Assembly (NCBI RefSeq): GCF_000003815.2 | Contig: NW_023365832.1 | Location: forward strand, 1-24,567 | Direction of reading: 5' to 3' | Source of the DNA: Branchiostoma floridae | Taxonomy: Eukaryota; Chordata; Leptocardii; Amphioxiformes; Branchiostomatidae | DNA: 24,567 bases | In this document: in pieces, positions 23,001 to 24,567 of the stretch | How the letters are laid out: the number at the start of each line of letters is the position of its first letter | Position numbering within the stretch: position 1 is the stretch's first letter | Notes under the pieces: model-generated | What the model saw: only the letters and a program-made list of their open reading frames with translations | Databases searched by the model: none | What the model was told of the DNA's origin: nothing | Made by a program: the position numbers and the translations under genes

Positions 23001-24017
23001 AGAGTGTACCTCTTGTTGGGTATAACACAACCGGTAAGGACAGGGCGTATTGAGATTCTAGAGCTCGTATCAAGGAAAGATTCCAGACTTGTTGTCTTTG
23101 TCAATTATGATAGCGTTTTGCCCCACCCCCCGCTCCACTTAAAAGTAAACATATACACATAGAACTCTGAAGATTTGCGTTTATTCCAGGAGTCACAGTG
23201 ATGTCAACAACTTCAACAGCTGCTTCTACTAACCGAACAAGTCTGATGACGTCGTTTTTCATCAGCCTTGTAACTTCCACAACCACACCAGCAAAGACAA
23301 CGGGAGCCACATCTACTCGAGGACCGCTAGATCTCGGTAAGATGCTATCAGGGGCAAGTTTTCATCAATGAGACGAAATTTTTCATTTCCTGTGTAACAC
23401 TAGTTCACATTTATCCGTGGGGTAACCTATATCCGTTGTTTTTATTAAAACCGCATTTGTGGATGGTAGTTGCAAACAGCAAATTGTAAACAATTGCAAT
23501 TATGTTCAAAACATTGCATAGACCGTCGATTTGATATCCCTAAATACTTTGATTTTTTAAAAACAATGAATAGGTTACCTCACAGATAAAGGTGAACTAG
23601 CGTTACATTTTGTCAGGTGAGGCTATCTGCTCGATATCATCTCGATATCATACATAAGAGTTTAGATCAAGTTAATGTGCATTTGACTGATGGATTATCC
23701 TCCTTGCTTAGGTCAAGACGATGAATCGGATGAAGATCAATTGGACAACTCCTTGGCCTCTATAACAACCTCTGAAGCTAACAGGGAAGGTAAGATTACC
23801 GGGCTTTCTAGAACACATAAATGTATTGCTATACTTAAAATTACTGTCACTTGAGTAACTATAAAGTAAAGTTCAACATTCAACTTCGGTGTGCAGAAGC
23901 CTAGTACACACTTTGACCCGGTCGTTTTGTCTTTTGTGTGCAGAAATCAAGCAAACCAGCACCATCTCGCCTGGTGGCAGTAGAAGTACGGCAGGAGACG
24001 AGGTGTGCGAAAAATAA
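2044..24017 (+). CDS. Whole gene: secreted LamG / 8-Cys / EGF / FN3 multi-domain protein (17 exons)
   Basis: This overview entry joins the plus-strand exons listed separately. Every accepted intron begins with GT and ends with AG. Exon phases agree across all junctions, and all domain boundaries fall in phase 1, the pattern known for shuffled extracellular modules. Summed exon lengths (1a + 16 others) give 3165 bases, exactly divisible by three, so 1054 residues plus stop. Domain order: signal peptide, Thr linker, LamG-like, 8-Cys domain, EGF, FN3-A, FN3-B, cbEGF, EGF, FN3-A, FN3-B, FN3-B, Ser/Thr stalk, acidic segment, tail. No transmembrane helix is seen, so a secreted matrix or adhesion protein is inferred. 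I do not recognise an orthologue. Start choice is ambiguous because there are three alternative first exons; the 3' end is ambiguous as explained at the last exon. No cDNA evidence is available. Confidence 0.75.
2096..2820. repeat. Intron with duplicated segments
   Basis: No exon found. Composed of pieces found again downstream: the post-donor stretch GTAGGGAACGTTCTTTGCAG (again at 3470 and 3999), the TTGAAATC..GTAGTCT piece (again near 3514, 4799 and 5088), the AGCCTGTTTTAGTCGCTAAA piece (again near 5301), and the stretch from 2520 to 2820 (again 5700-6005). This intron preserves the empty site of the MITE that lies at 5405-5672. Confidence 0.6.
2821..3411 (+). repeat. Duplicated upstream block, copy C (flanks exon 1b)
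   Basis: Third copy of the upstream block, closely similar to copy A over 2940-3300 (same GTATGAATATTTGATGATGTG and AAAGCCCATTGTACAATCCA stretches) and to copy B over 3287-3411 (CCGTGTGTGACG, CTTTTTCTCTGTCCGG, CGCAGCGAA). The short open frames inside it are not conserved between copies and I treat them as non-coding. Confidence 0.65.
3412..3469 (+). CDS. Exon 1b: signal peptide, alternative first exon
   Basis: Encodes 19 residues plus one base. It begins MDGFVAAGITCC and ends LLLVLVS, so it differs from exon 1a by one substitution near the start and two extra hydrophobic residues. ATG context is ACCATGG; the donor is CAG|GTAGGG in phase 1, again compatible with exon 2. The reading frame, splice phase and intron start are all preserved after duplication, which argues that this copy is functional rather than a dead relic. 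Confidence 0.65.
3929..3998 (+). CDS. Exon 1c: candidate chimeric signal-peptide first exon
   Basis: From ATG at 3929 an open frame of 23 codons plus one base runs to CAG|GTAGGG (donor at 3999), phase 1. The N-terminal part, MKTRFRW, is basic. The second part, with FLILITCCLQLF, is hydrophobic and then ends in Ser, a credible signal peptide. The 3' half (ACCTGTTGCCTGC...CTCAG and the intron start) is homologous to exons 1a/1b. The 5' half, including the ATG, matches instead sequence that is intronic beside exon 1a (near 2715-2750). Its ATG context (TCTATGA) is weak. It may be unused. Confidence 0.45.
4120..4680. repeat. Tandem repeat, ~252-bp unit, two copies plus fragments
   Basis: Units begin at 4161, 4412 and (partial) 4666, each opening with a variant of AGTTCCGAGCAGATGTGAGG. 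The two full units share long stretches such as TATCTTGTTCGCAAAACTTT and TTTTGACAAGAACAATTGCG. A further copy of the leading motif sits at about 4127-4150. The 61-codon open frame within the first unit is interrupted in the second, so no gene is called. Confidence 0.75.
4681..5252. repeat. Near-identical tandem duplication, ~285-bp unit
   Basis: The sequence starting TGGGTGTACTGTTCTATGCT at 4681 recurs at 4966, and I can follow it base for base to the poly-T tract at the end. The only clear difference is a one-base change in poly-T length. The unit's second half is a copy of the intron 1 material (GAAATCGGTAGTCTAAG, GTATTTCCACAGATGACAAG). Such high identity means a very recent duplication or an assembly artefact. 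Confidence 0.85.
5253..6480 (+). repeat. Duplicated intron 1 and upstream block, copy D (no signal-peptide exon)
   Basis: Bases 5253-5404 and 5681-6005 follow 2338-2820 in order. Bases 6004-6480 follow the upstream block of copies A-C (TATGTCTCAAAGCCCATTGT, TGACAGCGTCGTCATTGCAA). Homology is lost after about 6480, before any first exon. The copy is interrupted by a MITE at 5405-5672. Confidence 0.7.
5397..5680. mobile_element. 268-bp MITE (5405-5672) flanked by an 8-bp target duplication
   Basis: CAATCACT occurs at 5397-5404 and again at 5673-5680, bracketing 268 bases absent from the paralogous site at 2495-2502. The termini are imperfect inverted repeats: both start AGA and share TATTTATC followed by CATT at matching positions (16 of 24 aligned bases agree). 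An internal hairpin uses GAATTAATGTGAT and its complement around 5550-5585. An 8-bp duplication is typical of hAT- or P-type transposases; it is non-coding and presumed mobilised in trans. Confidence 0.8.
6672..6712 (+). repeat. Fragment of a SINE body
   Basis: About 40 bases (GGATAGGACGTTAAATGCAG, GTCCCGTGTCTGAGGAGAG) match the middle of the full SINE at 17840-17878. No tRNA-like head is present here. The match ends exactly where the long hairpin at 6713 begins. Confidence 0.6.
6713..6797. repeat. Long near-perfect hairpin (39-bp arms, 7-base loop)
   Basis: Arms 6713-6751 and 6759-6797 are reverse complements with two mismatches (at the CATACGC / GCTTGTG position); the loop is AGTTTAG. Its origin is unclear: it may be the tip of a foldback element or an inverted duplication made during repair. 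The overlapping open frames on both strands are by-products of the palindrome. Confidence 0.85.
6960..7386. other. AT-rich intron sequence before the Thr-linker exon
   Basis: Homopolymer-rich, AT-rich stretch without an open frame or recognisable element. It ends in the polypyrimidine acceptor TTTTTCTTGCATCTCTAG at 7386. Confidence 0.5.
7387..7416 (+). CDS. Exon 2: 30-base poly-threonine linker micro-exon
   Basis: Acceptor CATCTCTAG| and donor CTG|GTAAGT frame a 30-base exon: two bases finishing the previous codon, seven ACA codons, CCA, GCT and one base (phase 1 to phase 1). Product: Val, seven Thr, Pro, Ala. It is a short O-glycosylatable spacer between the signal peptide and the LamG domain. 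Being symmetrical it can be skipped or expanded without a frameshift. The exon was too short for standard open-frame detection; it is supported by strong splice sites and phase. Confidence 0.65.
7757..8090. repeat. Imperfect tandem repeat, ~130-bp unit, three copies
   Basis: Units begin at 7757, 7885 and 8019, each with a variant of GTCCAAAACTGAATTTA, then a C-rich tract followed by CCGTGCAAGAATGGACTCT (third copy: CGTGCATGAATGGGCTCT). Divergence between units is substantial. Intronic. Confidence 0.7.
8218..8298. mobile_element. Solo end of the foldback transposon family found at 18551-19399
   Basis: About 80 bases match the right terminus of the large foldback element: shared GGCACGAATTTT, GGTTCTGCTTGATT, CTGCT(A/G)ATTCG and the terminal GTGAAGGCCCTAT / GAGAAGGCCCTAT. 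No left end is found nearby, so this is a truncated or rearranged copy. Confidence 0.65.
8505..8829 (+). CDS. Exon 3: LamG / concanavalin-A-like domain, N-terminal half
   Basis: Acceptor TGTTTTCTACAG|, entry phase 1, exit phase 2 at GATGCG|GTATGT (108 residues). The sequence begins AVTPAVGLWPFNARYG and contains ITGNGNDGTV, the LamG_3-type opening strand and 'sGNGNdGtv' turn. It then has FRFSGTANSYVAIPNNG and RYSFTILAHIYP, the usual jelly-roll beta strands of secreted laminin-G/pentraxin-like lectin folds. These domains often bind glycans or matrix proteins; the ligand here is unknown. The domain is completed by exon 4, about 5 kb downstream beyond the gap and two large transposons. Confidence 0.85.
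8969..9372. other. Assembly gap (404 N)
   Basis: Run of N. It must contain the 3' end of the antisense retrotransposon and its junction with intron 3, so the target-site duplication and tail of that element cannot be read. Open frames that cross this gap are artefacts. Confidence 1.
9383..12115 (-). CDS. Endonuclease-reverse transcriptase of the non-LTR retrotransposon (broken at its end)
   Basis: Open for 910 codons counted from a TTG at 12115; the first in-frame ATG is at 11998 (residue 40). Endonuclease, about residues 66-310: GAWNVRT (Asn71), SECRWTG (Glu100), CYAPTNE, GDMNAKVG (Asp206, Asn208) and the catalytic SDHH (300-303). Basic linker about 385-445. Reverse transcriptase, about 540-850: MKNGKAPGID, WRGITLLS, QAGFRKGRGCIDQI, FIDFKKAFDSV, GVRQGCILSP and the catalytic FADD (774-777). 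C-terminal part: LYGSECWRVT. The frame then hits a TGA at 9383-9385, but the expected continuation (LKKVDVFH) is read in the next frame up to the gap at 9373, so there is a one-base frameshift near 9395-9400. It copies element RNA into the genome by target-primed reverse transcription; this copy is probably dead. Confidence 0.9.
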   Translation of the reverse strand: MGVGVGSTTPPVKLLPVIETVRVSKSQGQRGGFGQHVGSMIAPGESLSQEARSLNRSLLGPKTTIRIGAWNVRTMYETSKTAQVSREMQNYNLDILGVSECRWTGSGRKEIGDGITILYSGKENQHVNGVALLVNKQASKSLLEWEPISDRLIRARFDSRFCKLTLLQCYAPTNEAEEEAKDEWYEQLQRAISKVPQHDMLLVIGDMNAKVGSDNLGREYAMGRHGCGSINDNGERLVDFCLSNRCVIGGTVFPHKNIHKLTWMSPDGHTINQIDHIIINKKWQRSLQDVRVFRGADVGSDHHLVVAKVRLKLRATPPTIQRRKVFDVHKLRVPQTKKTFAIELRNRFKALENTEDSEDHDVVETTWDTITTVYRDTAKSVLGYRKRKDKEWLTQETWNKIDDRKTLKSKLLTAKTQQAKAKYRAKDKEVKRSARRDKRAYVEELASEAENAASRGEMSTVYKITKRLCNQSTSSSVPIRDKQGKILTTEREQARRWVEHFEEVLNRPDPTEPLDSDPSDDDTIDSSPPSHAEVEAAIRAMKNGKAPGIDSLQAELLKADCATSTLVLTDLFAKIWEHEMIPSDWSKGLIFKIPKKGDLSNCDNWRGITLLSIPSKVFCRVLLKRIDTAIDTKLRQEQAGFRKGRGCIDQIFALRNIIEQCVEWNAPLLINFIDFKKAFDSVHRESLWKILRSYGIPAKIVNIIGKFYENFECNVILENSLSEPFCVNSGVRQGCILSPILFLIVIDWIMRETTSDRPRGIKWTPSTYLEDLDFADDLAALASMHHQLQEKTSLLDKHAKQTGLYINKKKTQVMCINAPTVPPICIDGEPLECVEDFTYLGSVMSADNGAQKDIQARLGKARGSFSRLHVIWKSKSFSLKTKLRLYNSNVKSVLLYGSECWRVTSPTEES
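12132..12269 (-). ncRNA. HDV-like self-cleaving ribozyme at the retrotransposon 5' end
   Basis: Read on the minus strand, all helices of the nested double pseudoknot can be drawn. P1: GGCUCCC (12269-12263) with GGGGGCC (12237-12231), 7 bp. P2: GACCCUUUC (12262-12254) with GGGAGGGUC (12140-12132), 9 bp. P3: CGCC (12253-12250) with GGUG (12242-12239). L3 is UUGUCGU, matching the UnnUCGY pattern of HDV. P1.1: L3 U-G with the C-G following P1. P4: CCAAUUUCC (12222-12214) with GGAAAUUGG (12161-12153), with an internal GUAGG/CCUAC hairpin. J4/2 contains GCUAAA before P2, placing the catalytic C at 12145. Cleavage is predicted just before G12269. Such ribozymes are known at the 5' ends of R2, RTE and other non-LTR elements. 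Fold drawn by hand; activity unproven. Confidence 0.8.
12470..12600. repeat. GT/CG microsatellite and dispersed-repeat fragment
   Basis: Bases 12470-12508 are alternating purine-pyrimidine, GTGTATGTG then (GC)5 then GTGTGCGTGTGCG. Then TCGACTTTGACCTTTGTCTT and CAAATATCATCGTAATCCAC follow, a stretch that recurs in diverged form at about 24475-24541. The shared sequence indicates a dispersed repeat family; the open frames here are not genes. Confidence 0.55.
12838..13660. mobile_element. PIF/Harbinger-like non-autonomous transposon (817 bp, TAA target duplication)
   Basis: Element 12841-13657 is flanked by TAA on both sides (12838-12840, 13658-13660). The termini are inverted repeats of about 30 bp: AGCTAGGGGCAC then two differing bases then CCCGCCGTACGTGCAA. 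A 3-bp TWA duplication is the PIF/Harbinger hallmark. The interior is CpG-rich, unlike its AT-rich surroundings, and dense in ACGT tetramers. Several 60-130 codon open frames exist on both strands, but I recognise no transposase or Myb-like protein. Confidence 0.75.
13806..14107 (+). CDS. Exon 4: LamG / concanavalin-A-like domain, C-terminal half
   Basis: Acceptor CTGTCTGCTTTAG|, entry phase 2 (joined codon CGG), exit phase 1 at CAAAA|GTGAGT. The residues continue the jelly roll: GINSNVVQKNAWNYVGTTYD, ASIWSNGELV, YPVRVAVRDGDTRYFAGRIA, then CLQLYNYAMTGEQIVAMRD. The 'W..va.tyd...' and 'G.ia.lqlynyalt..qi' signatures are standard for the second half of LamG_3/pentraxin-like domains. With exon 3 the domain is about 208 residues, a normal length. 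A possible N-glycosylation site is N-A-S. Confidence 0.9.
14108..14507. other. Intron 4, nothing recognised
   Basis: 400 bases without exon, repeat or element that I can identify. It ends in the acceptor CTTTTTGTCTCACCAG. Confidence 0.5.
14508..14709 (+). CDS. Exon 5: unrecognised eight-cysteine domain, first half
   Basis: Entry phase 1, exit phase 2 at GAATG|GTAGTA (67 residues). Key stretches: YHAFEVLRTANQTYKGVDFL, AIEARLPADGQSGTQNWCRD, YRYLCRDYGMRPAGCG, and it ends YIEW at the splice junction. Three Cys lie here; five more lie in exon 6. I do not recognise it as EGF, Sushi, SRCR, CUB, WSC or PAN. I recall similar sequences only in unnamed lancelet and echinoderm predicted proteins, so it may be a lineage-restricted extracellular module. 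The exon follows the LamG domain directly and shares its phase-1 entry. Confidence 0.75.
14710..15340. other. Intron 5 with a perfect 16-bp hairpin at 15027-15076
   Basis: Arms CTGGTAAAAAATGGGA (15027-15042) and its exact complement (15061-15076) flank an 18-base G-rich loop. Further related fragments (TTATCCCATTTTTT near 14910, TTTACCAATAAGAA near 14997) suggest a small palindromic element. No exon is seen. Confidence 0.6.
15341..15609 (+). CDS. Exon 6: unrecognised eight-cysteine domain, second half
   Basis: Acceptor GTTGTGTTTCCAG|, entry phase 2 (joined TGG), exit phase 1 at CTAG|GTAGGT. Residues include CSSGFGSDLYTNNAFRCTPA, FSIQAAEDRSFGFFRCDNDH, CQRG and a closing GDRIVYTVCTG. Together with exon 5 the domain is about 155 residues with eight Cys, consistent with four disulphides. 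Aromatic and Gly-rich strands suggest a beta-sheet fold. The exon sits between the LamG domain and the EGF/FN3 cassettes. Confidence 0.8.
15610..16030. other. Intron 6, first part: no gene
   Basis: GC-richer than neighbouring introns, with a minus-strand open frame of 106 codons (15627-15947) lacking recognisable motifs. It contains an inverted pair (AGGCCAGGCAGACGGGT near 15900 and CACCCTGTCTGCCTAGC near 15930). Probably repeat-derived, unproven. Confidence 0.35.
16060..16590. mobile_element. Penelope-like element remnant with inverted terminal arms
   Basis: Two arms of about 180-200 bp in opposite orientation (about 16060-16230 and 16395-16585) share GAAGAAGAGTGATG, TTGTATTGAA, AGTTTTTCT and the junction stretch GATCGTATGCAAATG with its complement. 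Between them lies a GIY-YIG-type coding fragment. Penelope-like retroelements characteristically carry inverted or partly inverted LTR-like repeats and a C-terminal GIY-YIG endonuclease, so a 5'-truncated copy is inferred. Confidence 0.6.
16246..16365 (+). pseudogene. Fragment of a Penelope-like GIY-YIG endonuclease C-terminus
   Basis: A 39-codon open stretch ending in TAA contains REAIYERIYNPNLNR, resembling the 'REAI.Ir...p.LNRd' end of the GIY-YIG endonuclease in Penelope-like elements and related retroelements. The preceding reverse transcriptase is absent. Short and isolated; a fossil coding fragment, not a host gene. Confidence 0.5.
16646..16662. repeat. Poly-G run (17 bases)
   Basis: Seventeen consecutive G in intron 6. 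Could form a G-quadruplex; the exact length in a draft assembly is unreliable. Confidence 0.8.
16937..17058 (+). pseudogene. Decayed calcium-binding EGF exon (pseudoexon)
   Basis: The acceptor CTCTCTGTAG| at 16936 is intact and the sequence aligns with the functional cbEGF exon at 20176-20298. Shared features are CAT.N.GW at the start and the C-R-Q-G-F motif. Here YRCFC has become YRGIC and the final GC has become W, so two framework Cys are lost, and the tripartite Asp-x-Asp/Glu start is weakened to NDV. The donor that should be GGAG|GTG reads GGAAGGGAAA, with no GT. Reading on gives a stop near 17090. Exon 6 spliced directly to 17470 keeps phase 1 (joined GAG), so the gene works without it. 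Confidence 0.75.
17470..17571 (+). CDS. Exon 7: short EGF-like domain, cassette 1
   Basis: 102 bases, phase 1 to 1, acceptor TGTGTTAAAG| and donor GGAAA|GTATGT. Residues begin ECGHCQGGDANCDPVTGVC and continue SAGCQDGWKTQYCKE: six Cys with the compact spacing of laminin/MEGF-type EGF modules, ending GWKTQYC. Likely a rigid structural spacer ahead of the FN3 domains. The sister exon at 20760 has the same length and splice phase. Confidence 0.85.
17680..18110 (+). mobile_element. tRNA-derived SINE (~430 bp)
   Basis: The head contains RNA polymerase III box A (TGGCGCAGCTGC, 17691-17702) and box B (GTTCGAATCC, about 17734-17743), in the order and spacing of a tRNA gene. A unique body follows (GGATAGGACGTAAAATGGAG, GTCCCGTGTCTGGGGAGAG, ACCTGGGGGCTGGGGCAATT) and then an AATAACAATAACAAA tail. 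A body fragment of the same family occurs at 6672-6712. It would be mobilised by a LINE in trans. Intronic, same orientation as the host gene. Confidence 0.8.
18260..18535 (+). CDS. Exon 8: FN3 domain type A, cassette 1
   Basis: 276 bases, phase 1 to 1, acceptor TTTTCCATCCGCAG|, donor CACAA|GTAAAG. One FN3 domain per exon: PPTNLNVTDIADEGFKVTW (strands A-B with the core Trp), DLDLHGYRVVVSG (strand C), LRVAGLTPETDYIIRVMVL (the L..LtP.t.Y motif), then a tail SQSNATTTNATT with potential N-glycosylation sites. A transposon begins only 15 bases beyond the donor. The paralogous exon is at 21188. Confidence 0.92.
18549..19401. mobile_element. 849-bp foldback transposon with ~350-bp inverted arms, TA target duplication
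   Basis: The element 18551-19399 starts ATAGAGCCTTC and ends with the complement of ATAGGGCCTTC, between TA dinucleotides. The left arm (to about 18905) and right arm (from about 19036) are reverse complements nearly throughout; examples are CAAAATGCCGTCAGAATGAA and GAAGTGGCTTGCCGTTTCGG. There is no transposase; open frames merely mirror each other. A TA duplication suggests mobilisation by a Tc1/mariner-type transposase. Confidence 0.85.
19617..19889 (+). CDS. Exon 9: FN3 domain type B, cassette 1
   Basis: 273 bases, phase 1 to 1, acceptor GTGAACATTTCAG|, donor GACTG|GTGAGT. Contains RFTWVPPDAIVTGYRVMYGQ (strands B-C), then EEATEQLSPSPGPADRSAMI, IEGLQEGVMYKVEIITIGV (strands E-F) and a closing GHNAT. 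It is two codons longer than the other two type B domains because of ETMPIL in place of the ES-T-type residues before strand B. The middle 83 bases are identical to those of the exon at 22767. Confidence 0.92.
19890..20175. other. Intron 9, nothing recognised
   Basis: AT-rich spacer without element or open frame; ends in TATTCTCTTTGTAG, an acceptor shared with the pseudoexon's CTCTCTGTAG. Confidence 0.5.
20176..20298 (+). CDS. Exon 10: calcium-binding-type EGF domain, cassette 2
   Basis: 123 bases, phase 1 to 1, donor GGAG|GTGGGA. It reads ETDECATVNGWCDQICTNVP then GGYRCFCRQGFVLMTDAHGCG. Six Cys and a D-x-D/E-C start (T-D-E-C) with a central aromatic (Y in GGYRC) fit a calcium-binding EGF. 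The usual Asp/Asn hydroxylation site before GGY is replaced by Val-Pro. This is the intact sister of the pseudoexon at 16937. Confidence 0.9.
20299..20759. other. Intron 10, nothing recognised
   Basis: AT-rich; the minus-strand open frame at 20161-20475 is a shadow running off the cbEGF exon. It ends in CCCCCCTTTTTCACCAG. Confidence 0.5.
20760..20861 (+). CDS. Exon 11: short EGF-like domain, cassette 2
   Basis: 102 bases, phase 1 to 1, acceptor CCCTTTTTCACCAG|. Residues VCGHCQGGDANCDTMSGVC then SAGCQNGWKTQLCNE keep all six Cys of exon 7. The donor at GAAG|GTCTTC is weak (T and C at intron positions +4 to +6 depart from GTRAGT), in contrast to GTATGT in exon 7. It sits directly between the cbEGF and FN3-A exons. 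Confidence 0.85.
21188..21463 (+). CDS. Exon 12: FN3 domain type A, cassette 2
   Basis: 276 bases, same length as exon 8, phase 1 to 1. The acceptor follows a 12-base poly-C tract, the donor is CACAG|GTACGG. Contains VEPPIFLAVSDVTDKGFKIT, WSQPPDPDLHGHRVVVSQ, LNLSPDSDYVAAVTSLFLTD and GWWSQSEMAVIHAST. The FN3 core Trp and Tyr residues are present. The N-glycosylation cluster of exon 8 is not conserved. Confidence 0.92.
21464..21755. other. Intron 12, nothing recognised
   Basis: AT-rich, no exon or element recognised. It ends in GTTGAATATTTTCAG. Confidence 0.5.
21756..22022 (+). CDS. Exon 13: FN3 domain type B, cassette 2
   Basis: 267 bases, phase 1 to 1, donor GACTG|GTAAGT. Opens EMSSATDLQFTEVTESTVRF, continues SWVPPDAVVTGYRVMYGQ, then EEATEQLSPSPGP and YKVEIVTVGVQRESSPLV, ending RRNAT. 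It closes the second four-exon cassette. Over the 83-base core it differs from exons 9 and 14 at only two bases, both synonymous. Confidence 0.93.
22346..22538. mobile_element. 193-bp MITE, near-complete inverted repeat
   Basis: Left end ATTCCACCAGGTGCCATTAT, right end the complement of ATTCCACCAGGTGTCATAAT. The arms continue through ACCGCCACCTCAAAAAA and AAGATTGTCTT almost to the centre near 22440. A CAT on each side is a possible target duplication, uncertain. No coding capacity. It lies in intron 13. Confidence 0.75.
22767..23033 (+). CDS. Exon 14: FN3 domain type B, extra copy
   Basis: 267 bases, phase 1 to 1, acceptor TGTGCATTTTTCCAG|, donor ACCG|GTAAGG. Opens EMSSCTDLEFTEVTESTLGF, then TWVPPDAVVTGYRVMYGQ and YKVEIITIGVLRESVPLV, ending GYNTT. 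An extra unpaired Cys lies in the N-terminal strand (SSCTD). This third type B domain is not preceded by its own EGF or type A exons, so it arose by single-exon duplication. Confidence 0.92.
23190..23336 (+). CDS. Exon 15: Ser/Thr-rich stalk
   Basis: 147 bases, phase 1 to 1, acceptor GCGTTTATTCCAG|, donor CTCG|GTAAGA. Residues include MSTTSTAASTNRTS, LVTSTTTPAKTTGATSTRG and PLDL. About half are Ser or Thr with scattered Pro, as in mucin-like O-glycosylated stalks. FFISLV in the middle is too short to be a membrane helix. Confidence 0.75.
23337..23711. other. Intron 15, nothing recognised
   Basis: AT-rich. A short direct repeat CTCGATATCAT / CTCGATATCAT at about 23631-23651 is the only pattern seen. 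Confidence 0.5.
23712..23789 (+). CDS. Exon 16: acidic segment
   Basis: 78 bases, phase 1 to 1, acceptor CTCCTTGCTTAG|, donor GGAAG|GTAAGA. Encodes GQDDESDEDQLDNSLASITT then SEANRE: eight Asp/Glu in the first twelve residues. Low complexity; supported by strong splice sites and by phase agreement with both neighbours rather than by homology. Confidence 0.6.
23944..24017 (+). CDS. Exon 17: C-terminal tail and stop
   Basis: Acceptor GTCTTTTGTGTGCAG|, entry phase 1 (joined GAA), reading EIKQTSTISPGGSRSTAGDE then VCEK and a TAA stop at 24015-24017. This makes the summed coding length divisible by three with no membrane anchor. Alternatively GAG|GTGTGC at 24003 could be a weak phase-0 donor leading to exons beyond the window. 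I see no AATAAA between 24018 and the window end, which leaves the termination unproven. Confidence 0.5.
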
Positions 24018-24314
24018 CTACTCTTTATAGCTTTAGTATTATAGTTGCATAAAGAACAACTTGTCTGGTTACAAGTGAAACATGAAAAAGAGTGGCTCTA
24101 TCTCATTAATTCACTAGTACGATGCAGTTTCAATGCATCTTTACGCATTCTAATTAGTGAACTTATATGAGGCACCCCTCTATCAATGTTTTCACCAGTA
24201 GACTATTATGAATATAACAATTCAAAAACAAGATATCAAAACTTTTACAAATATTTTATAAAGAATTTTCCGTCTCAAAATTCTCCTTGAGAGATTTAAC
24301 AACCCCCTTCATTT

Positions 24315-24545
24315 TCAGTGCAAGCTGCTAAGGGGTCCAAACCAAAACGGCCTCATCCTTACACTAATTGCCATTTGCCACACAAAAATCAAGACCAAAG
24401 CTTGTCCTGGACCAAAGATACTCAAACCGGAGGTTCTGTTGCAGTACCAAGGTCCCACACCTGGGGGCCCAAAATCGACATTGACCTTGTCTTTTCCACA
24501 CCAACGCACATACCAAATATCAATCTATCCAGAGGCTCTTGATTA
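24315..24545. repeat. Dispersed repeat related to 12500-12600
   Basis: TCGACATTGACCTTGTCTTTTCCACACC..CATACCAAATATCAATC, with a following CCAGAGGCTCTTGA, parallels 12507-12590 (TCGACTTTGACC, CAAATATCATC, CCAGACGTTCTTGA). The left part (CCAAACCAAAACGGCC) has no counterpart in the window. The 74-codon open frame here is repeat-derived. Confidence 0.5.
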
Positions 24546-24567
24546 CTAGTAAATTATGTCCGCATGT

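Noticed and set aside
1-24567. CRISPR array, prophage or bacterial operon
   Set aside because: No short regularly spaced repeats, no ribosome-binding sites or operonic genes; introns, SINE, LINE and phase-1 extracellular modules show a metazoan genome.

Overview
The window looks like draft genomic DNA from an invertebrate chordate, most likely a lancelet (Branchiostoma). I infer this from the style of the multi-domain extracellular gene, the compact phase-1 exons, the many short palindromic transposons and a 404-base assembly gap (8969-9372). Nothing bacterial or viral is seen.

One plus-strand host gene spans about 2.0-24.0 kb. I can assemble 17 exons whose splice sites and phases all agree, giving 3165 coding bases including the stop (1054 residues with the first of three alternative first exons). 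The predicted protein is secreted: signal peptide, seven-Thr linker, concanavalin-A/LamG-like domain (two exons), an eight-Cys domain I do not recognise (two exons), EGF-like, two FN3, calcium-binding-type EGF, EGF-like, three FN3, a Ser/Thr-rich stalk, an acidic segment and a short C-terminus. The repeated unit is a four-exon cassette [cbEGF - short EGF - FN3 type A - FN3 type B]. In its first copy the cbEGF exon (about 16937-17058) has decayed into a pseudoexon.

Region by region: 0.4-6.5 kb is a block of segmental and tandem duplications that carries three candidate signal-peptide first exons (2044, 3412, 3929). The third looks like a chimera with formerly intronic sequence. 6.6-8.5 kb is intron with a long hairpin, a Thr-linker micro-exon and a roughly 130-bp tandem repeat. 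The LamG exons at 8.5 and 13.8 kb are separated by the assembly gap, by an antisense non-LTR retrotransposon (endonuclease + reverse transcriptase, about 9.37-12.27 kb) and by an 817-bp TAA-flanked, CpG-rich inverted-repeat transposon. 14.5-15.6 kb encodes the eight-Cys domain. 16.0-16.6 kb is a Penelope-like remnant. 16.9-23.0 kb is the EGF/FN3 cassette array, its introns holding a tRNA-derived SINE, an 849-bp foldback element and a 193-bp MITE. 23.2-24.0 kb is the stalk and C-terminus.

The most striking non-gene signal is a complete HDV-like self-cleaving ribozyme fold (P1, P1.1, P2, P3, P4 and the J4/2 cytosine) at 12132-12269 on the minus strand, exactly at the 5' end of the retrotransposon. 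Its downstream frame opens inside J4/2 and has no ATG for about 50 codons. The second is the set of alternative first exons.
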